DNA from: Nitrospira sp. CR1.3
GTDB lineage: Bacteria; Nitrospirota; Nitrospiria; Nitrospirales; Nitrospiraceae
Assembly (NCBI GenBank): GCA_014055525.1
Contig: WIAH01000027.1
Coordinates: 1 to 35,805, forward strand
Length of the DNA: 35,805 nt
Direction of reading: 5' to 3'
Position 1 is the stretch's first letter. Every line of letters begins with the position of its first letter. Shown in pieces: positions 24,702 to 33,281 of this stretch. Under the pieces are notes generated by a model that did not search any database, was not told the DNA's origin, and saw nothing but the letters and a program-made list of their open reading frames with translations. The position numbers and the translations under genes were made by a program.

Positions 24702-25526
24702 TCAAGAATTCTTCGATGATCTGGCACCGGTGCTCATTCGCCCGTCTGGGTCAACATCCTCCGGCGTGCGGTCCATGCGATGGACAAGAAAACGAATGAC
24801 CTCTTCCACTTCTCCAGGATGGTTGAGAAAGTACTTTGCGTGAGAGCCGGCCTGTTTCCCGACGCGTACGCCCAACGTCAATCCTTCGGTCATGGCGAAG
24901 ACGCTTTCATCGGTTTCATCGTCGCCGATGAAAAAGAGGCCGCTCCGACGGAGGTGCACCATCAATGCCAAGGTGGCGGGACCTTTTCCGCCCTGTCCGG
25001 GGGGCAGGACGTTGATCGAATACTTCCCCATAATCAACTGAGGCGCCGGTGTGAGGCGACGGAGCAGGGGCAGCGTCTGCCTGCAGGCGGCCTCCGCATC
25101 CCTCGCTCCTCGAACGTGGACGGTGAGTGAATACCGCTTGTCTTCAACCTCAGCCCCCAGCGCGGCCAACAGCGCAGCAGCCTCCGCCACCATCTGCCGT
25201 TTCCAGTCCGTACAAACTTCCTCCGCCCGGAGCAACGTTTCCTGAGTTGAGAGGGGACCTTCAATCCCGTGATTGCCGATCAAGTGGGGGACGGCCCCGT
25301 TGATCCTCGGAGCGAGGTCCGCTAACGCCCGTCCCGACACGACGGCGCAGCACGAGCGCTTTGAGAGTTCTTGCAGCCATTCGCTCATGGTGCGGGACAC
25401 TCTGACGGCATCCCGTTCTGCGGAGATCGGCGCGAGTGTGCCGTCGAAATCGAAGGCGTAGAGGACAGGTCTCACCGCGACGGCGCGCAACACGTGGCGC
25501 CCCTCGTCGGACAATAGATGGATCAT
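24702..25526 (-). CDS. otsB: Trehalose-6-phosphate phosphatase
   Basis: It converts trehalose 6-phosphate to trehalose in the cytoplasm. It is a HAD-superfamily phosphatase: motif I DFDGTLAP (26-33) with the nucleophile Asp, motif II VVSGR, and motif IV GDDETDE (about 199-205). The length of 274 residues is normal for OtsB. ATG 25526 follows GGAGG by 6 bases and overlaps the otsA stop (ATGA), so the pair is translationally coupled. Longer in-frame starts lie inside otsA. Confidence 0.93.
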   Translation of the reverse strand: MIHLLSDEGRHVLRAVAVRPVLYAFDFDGTLAPISAERDAVRVSRTMSEWLQELSKRSCCAVVSGRALADLAPRINGAVPHLIGNHGIEGPLSTQETLLRAEEVCTDWKRQMVAEAAALLAALGAEVEDKRYSLTVHVRGARDAEAACRQTLPLLRRLTPAPQLIMGKYSINVLPPGQGGKGPATLALMVHLRRSGLFFIGDDETDESVFAMTEGLTLGVRVGKQAGSHAKYFLNHPGEVEEVIRFLVHRMDRTPEDVDPDGRMSTGARSSKNS

Positions 25527-27772
25527 GCTTGGCCTCCGATGGTGGTCCGCGCGTCCCGCGCTCCGGTCTGGCGAGTGATGCGGGCCCGTTGCCGCATTCT
25601 GGCTGCATCCATGAGCATGCGTCCAGCCCAGCGATAGACATTGAACTCCTGCACGATGCCACGCATGCTGCGCATCCGTGCTCGCTGCTCGGTCGGAGCC
25701 ATCTTCAATGCGACATGCAACGCCGCAGCGCATTGATCGATGTTGTAGGGATTCACCACCAGCGCGTCCGGCAGTTCGGTCGCCGCCCCCGTGAATTGAC
25801 TGAGAATCAACACCCCTTGTTCATCATCCCGCGCGGCTACAAATTCCTTTGCGACGAGGTTCATGCCGTCGTGCAGGCTGCTGACGATGCAGAAGTCCGC
25901 ACCACGATAATACGTCGTGACCTCCTGCGGATCGTGGTGTTCGATCCGCAGGTGAAGGGGGCGGTACCCATCACGTCCGAAACGACGGTTGATGCGTTCG
26001 GCTGAGGCGACGACTTGTTCCGTGAGCTGTTGATACTCGTCGATCTTGGATCGGCTGGGAGCGGCGATCTGGATGAAGGAAAATGTGCCGATCCATTCCG
26101 GCTGCAATTCCAGCAGCCGTTCAATGGCGAGGAACCGTTCGAGAATGCCCTTTGTGTAATCCAGGCGTTCGACTCCGACTCCCACGCGGTGCCCGTGGGG
26201 AAGCCCGTTGATCGCCCGGATGTGGGTGAAACAACTTTGGACGGGCGGCTGCTCCGGCAGCCAGCGGCTCGGCCACTCGATCGAAATGGGGTAATGATTG
26301 ACGGCCGTGAGCTTGCCTCGATACGAGATGGTGGAGGTGTCCCAGTCGATTCTCGTTTCCAGCGAACGATCCACGGTATTGATGAAGTTGCTGCAGTGAA
26401 AGCGCGTGTGAAATCCGAGGATGCTGCTTCCCAGCAAGCCCTGGAGAATCTCCCTGTACCAGGGACAGATGGCGTAGCGTTCCGGATTCGGCCAGGGAAT
26501 GTGCCAAAAGGTGATGATCGTGGCGTGCGGTAAGTGATCGCGCACGATCTTGGGCACCAGCGCGAGGTGATAGTCCTGGACGAGCACGACAGGGTTGTCA
26601 GTTTTCGCTTCTTCCAGCACCGCCAGGGCGAATCGCTCGTTGATCTCCTTGTACCGTTCCCAATCCGAAGATCGAAAAACAGGCCGAACGTGAGCCAGGT
26701 GACAGAGTGGCCACAGGCCTTCGTTGGCGAATCCGTAGTAGTATCCGTCTTCTTCTTCGGGAGACAGCCAGATGCGGCGGATTTCATAGGCGGGCTTGTC
26801 CGGCGGGACTCGAACGTGCCCCCGCGCATCGACCACCTCACGGTCTGCGCTCCCGCTGCCGTGGGCGATCCAGACGCCTGAACAGGCGCGCATGATGGGC
26901 TCCAGGGCGGTGACCACGCCGCTGGCCGGTACTTGAACGTCGATGTGCCCCTCATTCCACATATGAATGTACGGCTGGCGGTTGGAAACGATGAGCACCT
27001 CGTCCCCGGCCAGGTGATCGTGAAGAATAGTCTTGAGCGTGAGGGGTGTCCAGCTCATTTGGCTCTCGTCGCGCATCCGCTTATCCGCCTCCAGATCGTG
27101 AATGAGCGCGCGCAGGTCCTGGGCGACCGGTTGCAATTCGGGCCGATGGCGCTGATCTTTGATCAACGCGATCAGGCCCTCGCCTCGGAGCATGGCTTGA
27201 ACGCCCGCCACCCATCCGCGCCAACTCAAGTGCGCAACGAGCACTGTGACCAGCGAGATCACCGCGCCGATGACGGCGAACAAATAGAACAGATACCACT
27301 TGGTGTCGGTGCTTCGACGCTGAACCCAGCTCATGTCGTGGACAAGCATCAGACGCCCGTACATGCGACCGTTGCCCTCGATGCCCACCGCGGAAACATG
27401 GACCGCTCCGTGTGGCAACCGCAACAGCGCGGTTTGATCGGCTTGGATCGTTCCGAGGCCGTCGCAGGGGATGGAGTCGGGATAGGTCAAGGTCTTATAC
27501 GCAAGACGGTTATCGCGGTCGCAAAACCCGACGGCGAACAGCCGCTCGTCCTGGATGATCCGATGAAGATATGTAAGCAGCTTGGTCTTGGAATCCGAGG
27601 CCAGAAGATCGACGAGGGGGCCTTCGACCATGCGCCCGATCAGTTTGGATCGAATTTCGATATCCCGGACGAACCATTTCAGGGTGAGGCTGTCCACGAG
27701 CGGAATGACCGCATAGGCCAAGCCGGCGAGGACAAGCGCCAGCGGGAGGAGAAATCGCAACGATAAGCGCAT
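25523..27772 (-). CDS. otsA: Membrane-anchored trehalose-6-phosphate synthase (749 aa)
   Basis: The C-terminal part (about 258-735) is a GT20 synthase that makes trehalose 6-phosphate from a nucleotide-glucose and glucose 6-phosphate. Motifs include VSNRQP, QDYHL, FWHIPWP, RLDYTKG (about 532-538) and SLHDGMNLVAKEF. The usual OtsA has about 460-500 residues. Here about 255 extra N-terminal residues form a membrane segment (about 7-27), an extracytoplasmic domain (about 28-165), a second membrane segment (about 168-192) and a HAMP/coiled-coil-like linker. This layout copies a chemoreceptor or kinase sensor and suggests enzyme control by an external signal. ATG 27772 follows AGAGGTG. It is divergent from the GH15 gene at 48 bp. 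Confidence 0.92.
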   Translation of the reverse strand: MRLSLRFLLPLALVLAGLAYAVIPLVDSLTLKWFVRDIEIRSKLIGRMVEGPLVDLLASDSKTKLLTYLHRIIQDERLFAVGFCDRDNRLAYKTLTYPDSIPCDGLGTIQADQTALLRLPHGAVHVSAVGIEGNGRMYGRLMLVHDMSWVQRRSTDTKWYLFYLFAVIGAVISLVTVLVAHLSWRGWVAGVQAMLRGEGLIALIKDQRHRPELQPVAQDLRALIHDLEADKRMRDESQMSWTPLTLKTILHDHLAGDEVLIVSNRQPYIHMWNEGHIDVQVPASGVVTALEPIMRACSGVWIAHGSGSADREVVDARGHVRVPPDKPAYEIRRIWLSPEEEDGYYYGFANEGLWPLCHLAHVRPVFRSSDWERYKEINERFALAVLEEAKTDNPVVLVQDYHLALVPKIVRDHLPHATIITFWHIPWPNPERYAICPWYREILQGLLGSSILGFHTRFHCSNFINTVDRSLETRIDWDTSTISYRGKLTAVNHYPISIEWPSRWLPEQPPVQSCFTHIRAINGLPHGHRVGVGVERLDYTKGILERFLAIERLLELQPEWIGTFSFIQIAAPSRSKIDEYQQLTEQVVASAERINRRFGRDGYRPLHLRIEHHDPQEVTTYYRGADFCIVSSLHDGMNLVAKEFVAARDDEQGVLILSQFTGAATELPDALVVNPYNIDQCAAALHVALKMAPTEQRARMRSMRGIVQEFNVYRWAGRMLMDAARMRQRARITRQTGARDARTTIGGQA

Positions 27773-27820
27773 AGCTCACCTCTCGTTTACTTCGGCGGGA
27801 AAATCGCCTATGGTGAGGGC

Positions 27821-29605
27821 ATGTATCCCTACGGACTCGTCGGCAATTGCCAGACCTCGGCGCTGATCGGATTGAACGGCGGCGTCGAGTGGATGTGCGC
27901 GCCGCGTCCCGACAGCCCCCCGGTGTTCGGTCGACTGCTTGATCCCGACGGCGGCCATTTCGTCATCACCAGTTCGGTCTCTCACCGGGAATGCTCGATC
28001 GAGCAACGCTATATTCCCAACACGAACGTTCTCATGACCACTTTCGCCCTTCCCGGCGGCGATCAGTTCCGGATTACCGATTTCTGCCCCCGATTCGAGC
28101 AATACGGCCGAATCTATAGACCCACGGCCCTCTTCAGGGTGGTCGAGCCGCTGCAGGGTACGCCGGCGATCCGCGTCAGCTGTCGCCCTGTCTCCGGCTG
28201 GGAGAAGACGCCCGTCCAGCCCGTGAGGGGGAGCAATCATCTGCGGTACGAAATTCGCGGCGAGCTGCTCCGTTTGTTGACGAACATGCCGCTGACCTAT
28301 CTCTGCGAAGAAACCCCGGTCGCCCTGACGCAGAAATTGTATTTCGGCCTGACCTGGGGGCTCGGCATCGAAGACGATCTCGTCAAGGTGACCCACGACT
28401 TCCTTGAGCAAACGACCCGTTACTGGCGCACCTGGGTGAAGAACTGCTCGGTGCCGCTGTTGTATCAGCAGGAGGTCATCCGTTCGGCGCTGGCTTTGAA
28501 GCTGCATTGTTTCGAAGACACCGGGGCCATCCTGGCGGCTCTGACGACGAGCCTGCCCGAACAACCGGGCGGCCGGCGGAACTGGGACTATCGCTACTGC
28601 TGGCTGCGCGACGCCTATTTTGCGCTGACGGCGTTCCATAACCTGGGTCACTTCGAAGAGATGGAAGCCTTTCTGAAATTCCTGTTGAACATCGCGCACA
28701 CCCATGAACATTCCCGCGACCGGCTGCGTCCGGTCTATACACTGAGCCAGGGGCTGCCGCTTCCGGAAACCGAGCATGCCGGCTGGGCCGGTTATCAAGG
28801 CAGCACTCCTGTGCGCAGCTACAATCAGGCGGCTGATCAGGTTCAGAACGACGCGTACGGTGAAATGGTTCTGACCTTTGCGCCGATTTTCTTTGACGAA
28901 CGGTATTTCGATTTGCGCACCAAGGATCTCGACACGCTCCTGGTCCATCTGGCCAAACTCTGCGCGCGGAGCATCGGCCAGCCGGACGCCGGTCTCTGGG
29001 AGATTCGAAACGGCTGGCAGGAGCATGCCTTCACCAACCTGCTCTGCTGGGCCGGATTGGAACGGCTGGAGCGCATCAAGCAGGCCGGTCACCTCCGCGC
29101 GATGTCCCTGGATCTGACCGGAGCGCGGGTCCATGCCTCCGATGCCCTGCTCCGGGCCGTGCACGACGGCGCGCTCCGGAACGGTCCTTCCGACTTTACA
29201 TATGATGCCGCGCTTGCGCAATTGCCGATTCTGGGATATCCGGATCGACAGCTTTGTGAGTCGACGGTTCTGCACATCACGCGCGAACTGGCGCTCCGAA
29301 AGGGCGCCGAAGACACTGGCTTCTTCTACCGGTACGTGCGCGCCGATGATTTTGGAAAACCGGAGGGGGCCTTCGTGATTTGCTCCTTCTGGATCGCTCA
29401 GGCCCTCGCCCGTCTGGGACGGACTCCCGAGGCGCGGGCTATCCTCGATCGCGTACTGATCGCAGCCAATCATGCAGGTCTCTTTTCCGAACATTTCATC
29501 CCGGGGTCGAACGAGCAATGCGGCAATTTCCCGCAGGCTTACTCCCACGTCGGATTGATCAATGCGGCCTTTGCCGTGAGCCCTCCCTGGAGCGACGTGC
29601 TGTAG
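27821..29605 (+). CDS. GH15-family glucoamylase/trehalase-like glycoside hydrolase (594 aa)
   Basis: It has an N-terminal beta-sandwich (about 1-225) and an (alpha/alpha)6 barrel (about 235-590) typical of GH15. Motifs are NWDYRYCWLRDA (254-265), QNDAYGEM and the C-terminal GNFPQAYSHVGLINAA. Bacterial GH15 enzymes with this layout include glucoamylases and mycobacterial trehalase. Its placement 48 bp from otsA favours trehalose or alpha-glucan turnover, but the substrate cannot be fixed from sequence. There is no signal peptide, so it is cytoplasmic. ATG 27821 has GGTGAGG close upstream. The short divergent spacer means the promoters of both genes must overlap or lie within the opposite coding sequence. 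Confidence 0.9.
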   Translation: MYPYGLVGNCQTSALIGLNGGVEWMCAPRPDSPPVFGRLLDPDGGHFVITSSVSHRECSIEQRYIPNTNVLMTTFALPGGDQFRITDFCPRFEQYGRIYRPTALFRVVEPLQGTPAIRVSCRPVSGWEKTPVQPVRGSNHLRYEIRGELLRLLTNMPLTYLCEETPVALTQKLYFGLTWGLGIEDDLVKVTHDFLEQTTRYWRTWVKNCSVPLLYQQEVIRSALALKLHCFEDTGAILAALTTSLPEQPGGRRNWDYRYCWLRDAYFALTAFHNLGHFEEMEAFLKFLLNIAHTHEHSRDRLRPVYTLSQGLPLPETEHAGWAGYQGSTPVRSYNQAADQVQNDAYGEMVLTFAPIFFDERYFDLRTKDLDTLLVHLAKLCARSIGQPDAGLWEIRNGWQEHAFTNLLCWAGLERLERIKQAGHLRAMSLDLTGARVHASDALLRAVHDGALRNGPSDFTYDAALAQLPILGYPDRQLCESTVLHITRELALRKGAEDTGFFYRYVRADDFGKPEGAFVICSFWIAQALARLGRTPEARAILDRVLIAANHAGLFSEHFIPGSNEQCGNFPQAYSHVGLINAAFAVSPPWSDVL

Positions 29606-29637
29606 GGACTGGCTCCGGCGTAGGCCGGTGCCTGTCC
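29606..29637 (+). terminator. Long hairpin directly after the GH15 gene
   Basis: GGAC-t-GGC-t-CCGGC pairs with GCCGG-t-GCC-t-GTCC around a GTAG loop, 12 pairs with two mismatches, starting at the base after the TAG. No T-run follows. It is probably a transcript end or stabilising structure. Confidence 0.5.
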
Positions 29638-29645
29638 TTGAACGA

Positions 29646-29684
29646 ACGGGGACAGCCACCAACCGGAAAGGTGACAGTCCCCGT
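29646..29684. repeat. 8-bp inverted repeat, REP-like
   Basis: ACGGGGAC (29646-29653) and GTCCCCGT (29677-29684) are perfect reverse complements with a 23-base interior that contains GGTGACA. Together with the hairpin before it, this resembles dispersed GGGGAC/GTCCCC repeats found between genes in some genomes. No second copy was found in this window. Confidence 0.4.
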
Positions 29685-29696
29685 CGCGAACGTCCT

Positions 29697-30113
29697 TCAG
29701 CCGCCTGCCTCAATATGAACGGTCGCCGTGGGACTGATCGCGCCTTTTGGGTTTTCCGCATCGAACCATACATTATATTGCAGAACGCCTGAACGGAGCG
29801 GGCAGAGACTGACGGACTCACCAGGTCCGATCGTGATTACATCGCCGACCTCTCCGAAGAAGGCGCTCACGCCCTTTTTGCATCCCAGTTCTTCCAGAAG
29901 GCGCCCGGTGAGAAATCCGACTCGCACCGGATTCGTACGGAGATTCTGCCAGCGGATTTCCTCACCGGATTTGGCGTACACAGTCTCAGGTTTGACGAAG
30001 TCCGAGATGCGAATCATCCTGACGGTCGTCGGCCTGTCGGGGACGGACTGATGTCCGCAGGCCGAAAGCGCACACACCATCGCCATGATAAGACTTACGT
30101 GCGTCCGTGTCAT
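29697..30113 (-). CDS. Cupredoxin-like lipoprotein (138 aa)
   Basis: ATG 30113 follows AGGAG. There is a lipoprotein signal peptide with lipobox LSAC (cysteine at about residue 19), so the protein is probably anchored to a membrane. The mature part looks like a beta-sandwich of the cupredoxin type (KPETVYAKSGEEIRWQN, ending QYNVWFD). It lacks the His/Cys/Met copper site. It has two cysteines (GCKKG and SLCPLR) that could pair in a disulfide. The function is unknown. It is transcribed away from the GH15 gene's end (convergent) and is separated from the small secreted gene by 130 bp. Confidence 0.75.
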   Translation of the reverse strand: MTRTHVSLIMAMVCALSACGHQSVPDRPTTVRMIRISDFVKPETVYAKSGEEIRWQNLRTNPVRVGFLTGRLLEELGCKKGVSAFFGEVGDVITIGPGESVSLCPLRSGVLQYNVWFDAENPKGAISPTATVHIEAGG

Positions 30114-30154
30114 TACCTTCTCCTCTCATTTCAGCCTTCCAGATGGGAATACCG

Positions 30155-30171
30155 TTTTCCCGTCGGGAAAA
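30155..30171. repeat. 7-bp inverted repeat upstream of the lipoprotein gene
   Basis: TTTTCCC-GTC-GGGAAAA is perfect, 42 bases upstream of ATG 30113. It could be an operator or leader hairpin for the lipoprotein gene, or a terminator for the small secreted gene at 30244. Confidence 0.4.
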
Positions 30172-30243
30172 TTCTCATCCCCCATCCCGATCAATGACGG
30201 TAGTGAGCCGGGAGGGAGGACCGAGCAGATCGTTACGAATGGG

Positions 30244-30519
30244 CTATTGGACCTGGAGAAGAGGAGGATGAAAGGGCGCGGACGCGAGAACCGGCACGTG
30301 CAGAAAGGTTTGCATTTCAGTCGCAGAGATTGCCGAGGCAGACGGCGTGGGCTGGGCTGGATTCGGCGGAATGGAAAACCCCTCCAGCACCGACGTGCCC
30401 CAGATGTCGGATGCCAATGTCGGGCTCAACAAGGTCCCGGGCGTGCCGAGCATCTGCATCATGACACAGAGACAGAGAAACAGGACCAGAGGAACAATGT
30501 GGATGGGACAGCGGCGCAT
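30244..30519 (-). CDS. Small secreted protein of unknown function (91 aa)
   Basis: The N-terminus MRRCPIHIVPLVLFLCLCVM is a clear signal peptide or anchor. The mature part is short, rich in Pro, Ser, Ala and Thr (PPNPAQPTPSASA), and ends HPPLLQVQ. ATG 30519 is 24 bases after the Pal-like gene stop, so the two are probably co-transcribed. The ribosome-binding site is weak (AAGGAA is 16 bases away; AGAGAG is nearer). No family is recognised. The signal peptide and position support a real gene; a chance ORF is possible. Confidence 0.5.
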   Translation of the reverse strand: MRRCPIHIVPLVLFLCLCVMMQMLGTPGTLLSPTLASDIWGTSVLEGFSIPPNPAQPTPSASAISATEMQTFLHVPVLASAPFHPPLLQVQ

Positions 30520-30542
30520 ACGTCTCTCTGTTCCTTGAGCGA

Positions 30543-31220
30543 TCAATGCAGAACGAAGTGCGCGCGCCGATTCTTCTGCCAGCACCGTTCTTCGTGCTCA
30601 TGGCAAAAGGGACGCACTTCGCCGTAACTCACGATCGTCATCCGCGAGGCCGGAACTCCGAGGTCTTCGAGATAGCGCTTCGCGGCTTTCGCCCGTTTTT
30701 CTCCCAATACAAGATTATAGGCCTGCGTTCCCCGCTCATCGCAGTGGCCTTCGATGAGCACAGATTTATCCGGTACGCTCTTGATCAATGCCGCGTTGGC
30801 TCCCAGCACAGGCTGAGCATCTGCCCGGACGGTGTACCGATCGAAATCAAAGTAGATATCGGAAAGAACGGAAACGTCTGTCGAGACGGAGGCATCGGCT
30901 GGCACGGGCGCCGCGGAGGATGATGCCGACGGCGCTACGGCGGAAGCCGGCGGCCGGCTAGACGCCGGTTCGCTCGGTCGCGAATCGGTAGCGAGCGGCG
31001 TCCGGGCCGATTCAATCGGAGCTGGTTTTTGGTCGGGGAACGCGGCCATCGAATCCGGCTTGACCGTTTCAACGGGAGAAGCCTGACTGGGTGCGCTCGC
31101 GACTGCGGCCTGGTCACCCGAAGAGGAAACGGCGCGCTTTCCGCAGCCCCAGCCCGCACCGAGGGAGCCAAGGCATATCGCAGCCACAACAAACCTGTAG
31201 GCACTTGATTGGTCCGTCAT
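30543..31220 (-). CDS. pal: Pal-like peptidoglycan-associated OmpA-family lipoprotein (225 aa)
   Basis: It has an N-terminal signal with C26 in LGAGWGC (a weak lipobox), a low-complexity Ser/Ala/Pro linker (about 30-115), and an OmpA domain of Pal type (about 118-225). The domain carries IYFDFDRY, IEGHCDERGTQAYNLVLGEKRA and the diaminopimelate-binding NRR. Pal proteins tie the outer membrane to peptidoglycan with the Tol system; no tol genes are seen here. The linker is longer than in E. coli Pal (173 residues overall). ATG 31220 follows AGGTGAGAG. It belongs to the same strand run as the small secreted gene. Confidence 0.85.
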   Translation of the reverse strand: MTDQSSAYRFVVAAICLGSLGAGWGCGKRAVSSSGDQAAVASAPSQASPVETVKPDSMAAFPDQKPAPIESARTPLATDSRPSEPASSRPPASAVAPSASSSAAPVPADASVSTDVSVLSDIYFDFDRYTVRADAQPVLGANAALIKSVPDKSVLIEGHCDERGTQAYNLVLGEKRAKAAKRYLEDLGVPASRMTIVSYGEVRPFCHEHEERCWQKNRRAHFVLH

Positions 31221-31310
31221 CTCTCACCTGCCTGGTCGATCGCGGGTAGAAACGTCTGAGCAGCACCGCTGCCTTGCAATCAAATAGTAGATAGCACGTT
31301 CCGGATGCGC

Positions 31311-31338
31311 TTGGCAAAACAGAAAAGAGGAATCCTCT
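31311..31338 (-). terminator. Terminator after the NarL-type regulator
   Basis: On the minus strand AGAGG-ATT-CCTCT is followed by TTTTCTGTTTTGC, a short stem with a T-rich tail. It lies about 70 bases after the regulator stop at 31408 and before the Pal-like gene, separating the two units. Confidence 0.5.
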
Positions 31339-31407
31339 GGGAGAGAGCAAGACCGGACGAATGAACGCTTGGACCCTTCACACGGGGAGCGGGAGAGTGG
31401 CGCAGGC

Positions 31408-32079
31408 TCAAGGTCGCGGGTCCAATTCGATCAACCCTTTTCGGATGGCCAGAATGGCGGCCTGAGTCCGGTCGTAGACCTGCAGCTTATGGAAGATGTT
31501 GCGCACGTGATTTTTTACCGTCTTCTCACTGAGGTCCAGGCTGTTGGCGATTTCTTTGTTCGTTTTGCCGTCGGCGACCAGGCGCAGCACGGTGATCTCC
31601 CGCTCGGTCAAATCGTGCTCGACCCAGGCCGGCTTTTTCCCCTTTTTCTGGGCCATCAATGAAAACTCCGCGAGGATCTTGCTCGCGACCGACGGATGGA
31701 TCAGCGACTCCCCACGATAGATCGCCCGGATGGCGGCGACGATCTGCGATGATTCGGAATCTTTCAATAGATAGCCGGTGGCGCCGGCGCGGACGAGATC
31801 GAAAATGTATTGCTGTTCTTCGTACATGGTCAACGCAACGATCCCGATGTGCGGGAATTCCCGCTTGACCTGCCTGGTGGCTTCGACGCCCCCCATGCGA
31901 GGCATGCTGACATCCATGAGAATCACGTCGGGAAGCAGCGTCTTGGTTTTTTCGACCGCTTCCATGCCGTCCTGCGCTTCGCCTACGACCTGGATGTCGT
32001 CCTTGGTCTTGAGGATAGCGGCGAGTCCTTCGCGCACGACGCGGTGATCATCTGCAATGAGAACCTTAATTTTCTCCAT
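31408..32079 (-). CDS. NarL/FixJ-type response regulator (223 aa)
   Basis: It has a receiver domain (1-120) with D10-D11, phospho-acceptor D56 (ILMDVSMP), threonine in ALTMYE and lysine in LLKDSE. A LuxR-type helix-turn-helix follows (about 155-210, LTEREITVLRLVADGKTNKE). ATG 32079 is chosen because longer frames run into the kinase gene; AAGGAG lies 10 bases upstream. It overlaps the end of the kinase gene by 14 bases, so kinase and regulator are a coupled two-component pair. Target genes are unknown. Confidence 0.92.
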   Translation of the reverse strand: MEKIKVLIADDHRVVREGLAAILKTKDDIQVVGEAQDGMEAVEKTKTLLPDVILMDVSMPRMGGVEATRQVKREFPHIGIVALTMYEEQQYIFDLVRAGATGYLLKDSESSQIVAAIRAIYRGESLIHPSVASKILAEFSLMAQKKGKKPAWVEHDLTEREITVLRLVADGKTNKEIANSLDLSEKTVKNHVRNIFHKLQVYDRTQAAILAIRKGLIELDPRP

Positions 32080-33178
32080 CGTCCGGAGTCTCCTTCTTGC
32101 CGAGCGGCACTGTGACGACGATCGTCGTGCCTCGACCCTTTTTCGAGTGAATGGTGGCTTCACCCCCCACCAGCCTGGCGCGCTCCACAATGCCGCGAAC
32201 GCCGAAATGGTCCCACTTTTCCGGGTTGTGCAGGACCTGATCCATGTCGAAGCCGATGCCGTTATCCGTGATGGTCACGGTCAGCTTATCAAAATCGATC
32301 TCCAGGCGCACAGAGACGCGATCGGCCTTGGCATGTTGCACCACGTTGCTGAGGGCTTCCTGGACGATTCGGAACAGGAAGATCTTGGTGCGAGGAAAGA
32401 GGATCTGTTCATCGCCGGATACCTTGAATTCGGTCTTGATGCGGTATTGCGTTTGATACGACTTGAGGTAGTTGGTCAGGCCCGGGATCAACTCCATCTT
32501 GTCGTATTGGAGCGGCCGCAAGTTGAAGATGACCTGCCGCGCCTCCTGAATGGCCAGCTTGAGCTGCTGCTTGCTTTCGCGCAGCGTCGCGAGGCTGGCC
32601 TTCGGATTCTTGCGGAGCAGTTGCTGCGAGAGATCCAGCTTGAAGTTGACGCCGGCCAGGCTCTGGACCAGGCCGTCGTGAATCTCGCAGGCGATTCTCG
32701 TGCGCTCTTCCGTCACGGCTGCGCCGGTTTCTTTCACGTACAGCCGGTAGAGCGATTGATACTTGTTCAGCGTCTTCTCGATCTCGGTCGTCGCTCTGAT
32801 CCGGGCCTCGATCAGCTCCCACATGAATTTCGCGCTGGCCCCGCCGAGGATGGTCACGCCCATCCGGTGAAAGTCCTGAAGCACCTGCCAGACTTCCAGG
32901 CTGCCGGACACGTCGATGATGAGATCGACGTGCTCCAGATTCAGGAGCAGCCGGTAATCGCGGGTGATGGGAATTTTCAATCGCTTGGCGAGGCTCAGGC
33001 CTGGCGCAGCGGGATTGATTTCGGCAACCGCGACGATATCGACCAAAGGATCGATGGCGAAGATTTCCATCAAGGCCGTGCCGCCGCGACCCGCGCCGAT
33101 GATAGCCACGTGCGTGGCGCCGGGTATTGCAATCGGCTTGCGGCGGGATTGAGGGGATTTGGCTTGACTGGTCGGCAT
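32066..33178 (-). CDS. Soluble histidine kinase with N-terminal Rossmann domain (370 aa)
   Basis: Residues about 20-120 look like an NAD(P)-binding Rossmann domain, with GAGRGG (28-33) after a hydrophobic strand and an acidic residue at the next strand end (VAEINP). A helical linker (about 118-155) leads to a HisKA_3 domain with H167 (EIHDGLVQSL) and a HATPase with VQEALSNVVQHA and DNGIGFD. No membrane segments are seen, so it is cytoplasmic. This suggests sensing of NAD(H), NADP(H) or a bound metabolite. ATG 33178 has GAGG 7 bases upstream; longer starts are unsupported. It follows nrdR by 103 bp and overlaps its regulator. Confidence 0.88.
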   Translation of the reverse strand: MPTSQAKSPQSRRKPIAIPGATHVAIIGAGRGGTALMEIFAIDPLVDIVAVAEINPAAPGLSLAKRLKIPITRDYRLLLNLEHVDLIIDVSGSLEVWQVLQDFHRMGVTILGGASAKFMWELIEARIRATTEIEKTLNKYQSLYRLYVKETGAAVTEERTRIACEIHDGLVQSLAGVNFKLDLSQQLLRKNPKASLATLRESKQQLKLAIQEARQVIFNLRPLQYDKMELIPGLTNYLKSYQTQYRIKTEFKVSGDEQILFPRTKIFLFRIVQEALSNVVQHAKADRVSVRLEIDFDKLTVTITDNGIGFDMDQVLHNPEKWDHFGVRGIVERARLVGGEATIHSKKGRGTTIVVTVPLGKKETPDDGEN

Positions 33179-33281
33179 TCCGGAGCCTCGTAACGGCCTC
33201 AGTGTATCACGCATCATCGGGGGATCGTGGAAGGACAAACGAGAGGACGATTGGAAGGTGTCGGCGCGCGCGTGATGAGCC

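Noticed and set aside
24592..24843. 83-codon plus-strand ORF
   Set aside because: Its second half is antisense to otsB, and it has no ribosome-binding site or family.
27776..29821. 681-codon open frame on the minus strand
   Set aside because: It is antisense to the GH15 gene, which has clear family motifs. The frame has Arg/Gly-biased sequence without any domain, and its start lies inside the lipoprotein gene on the same strand.
32057..33193. 378-codon plus-strand open frame
   Set aside because: It is antisense to the Rossmann-domain kinase, with no domain or ribosome-binding site.
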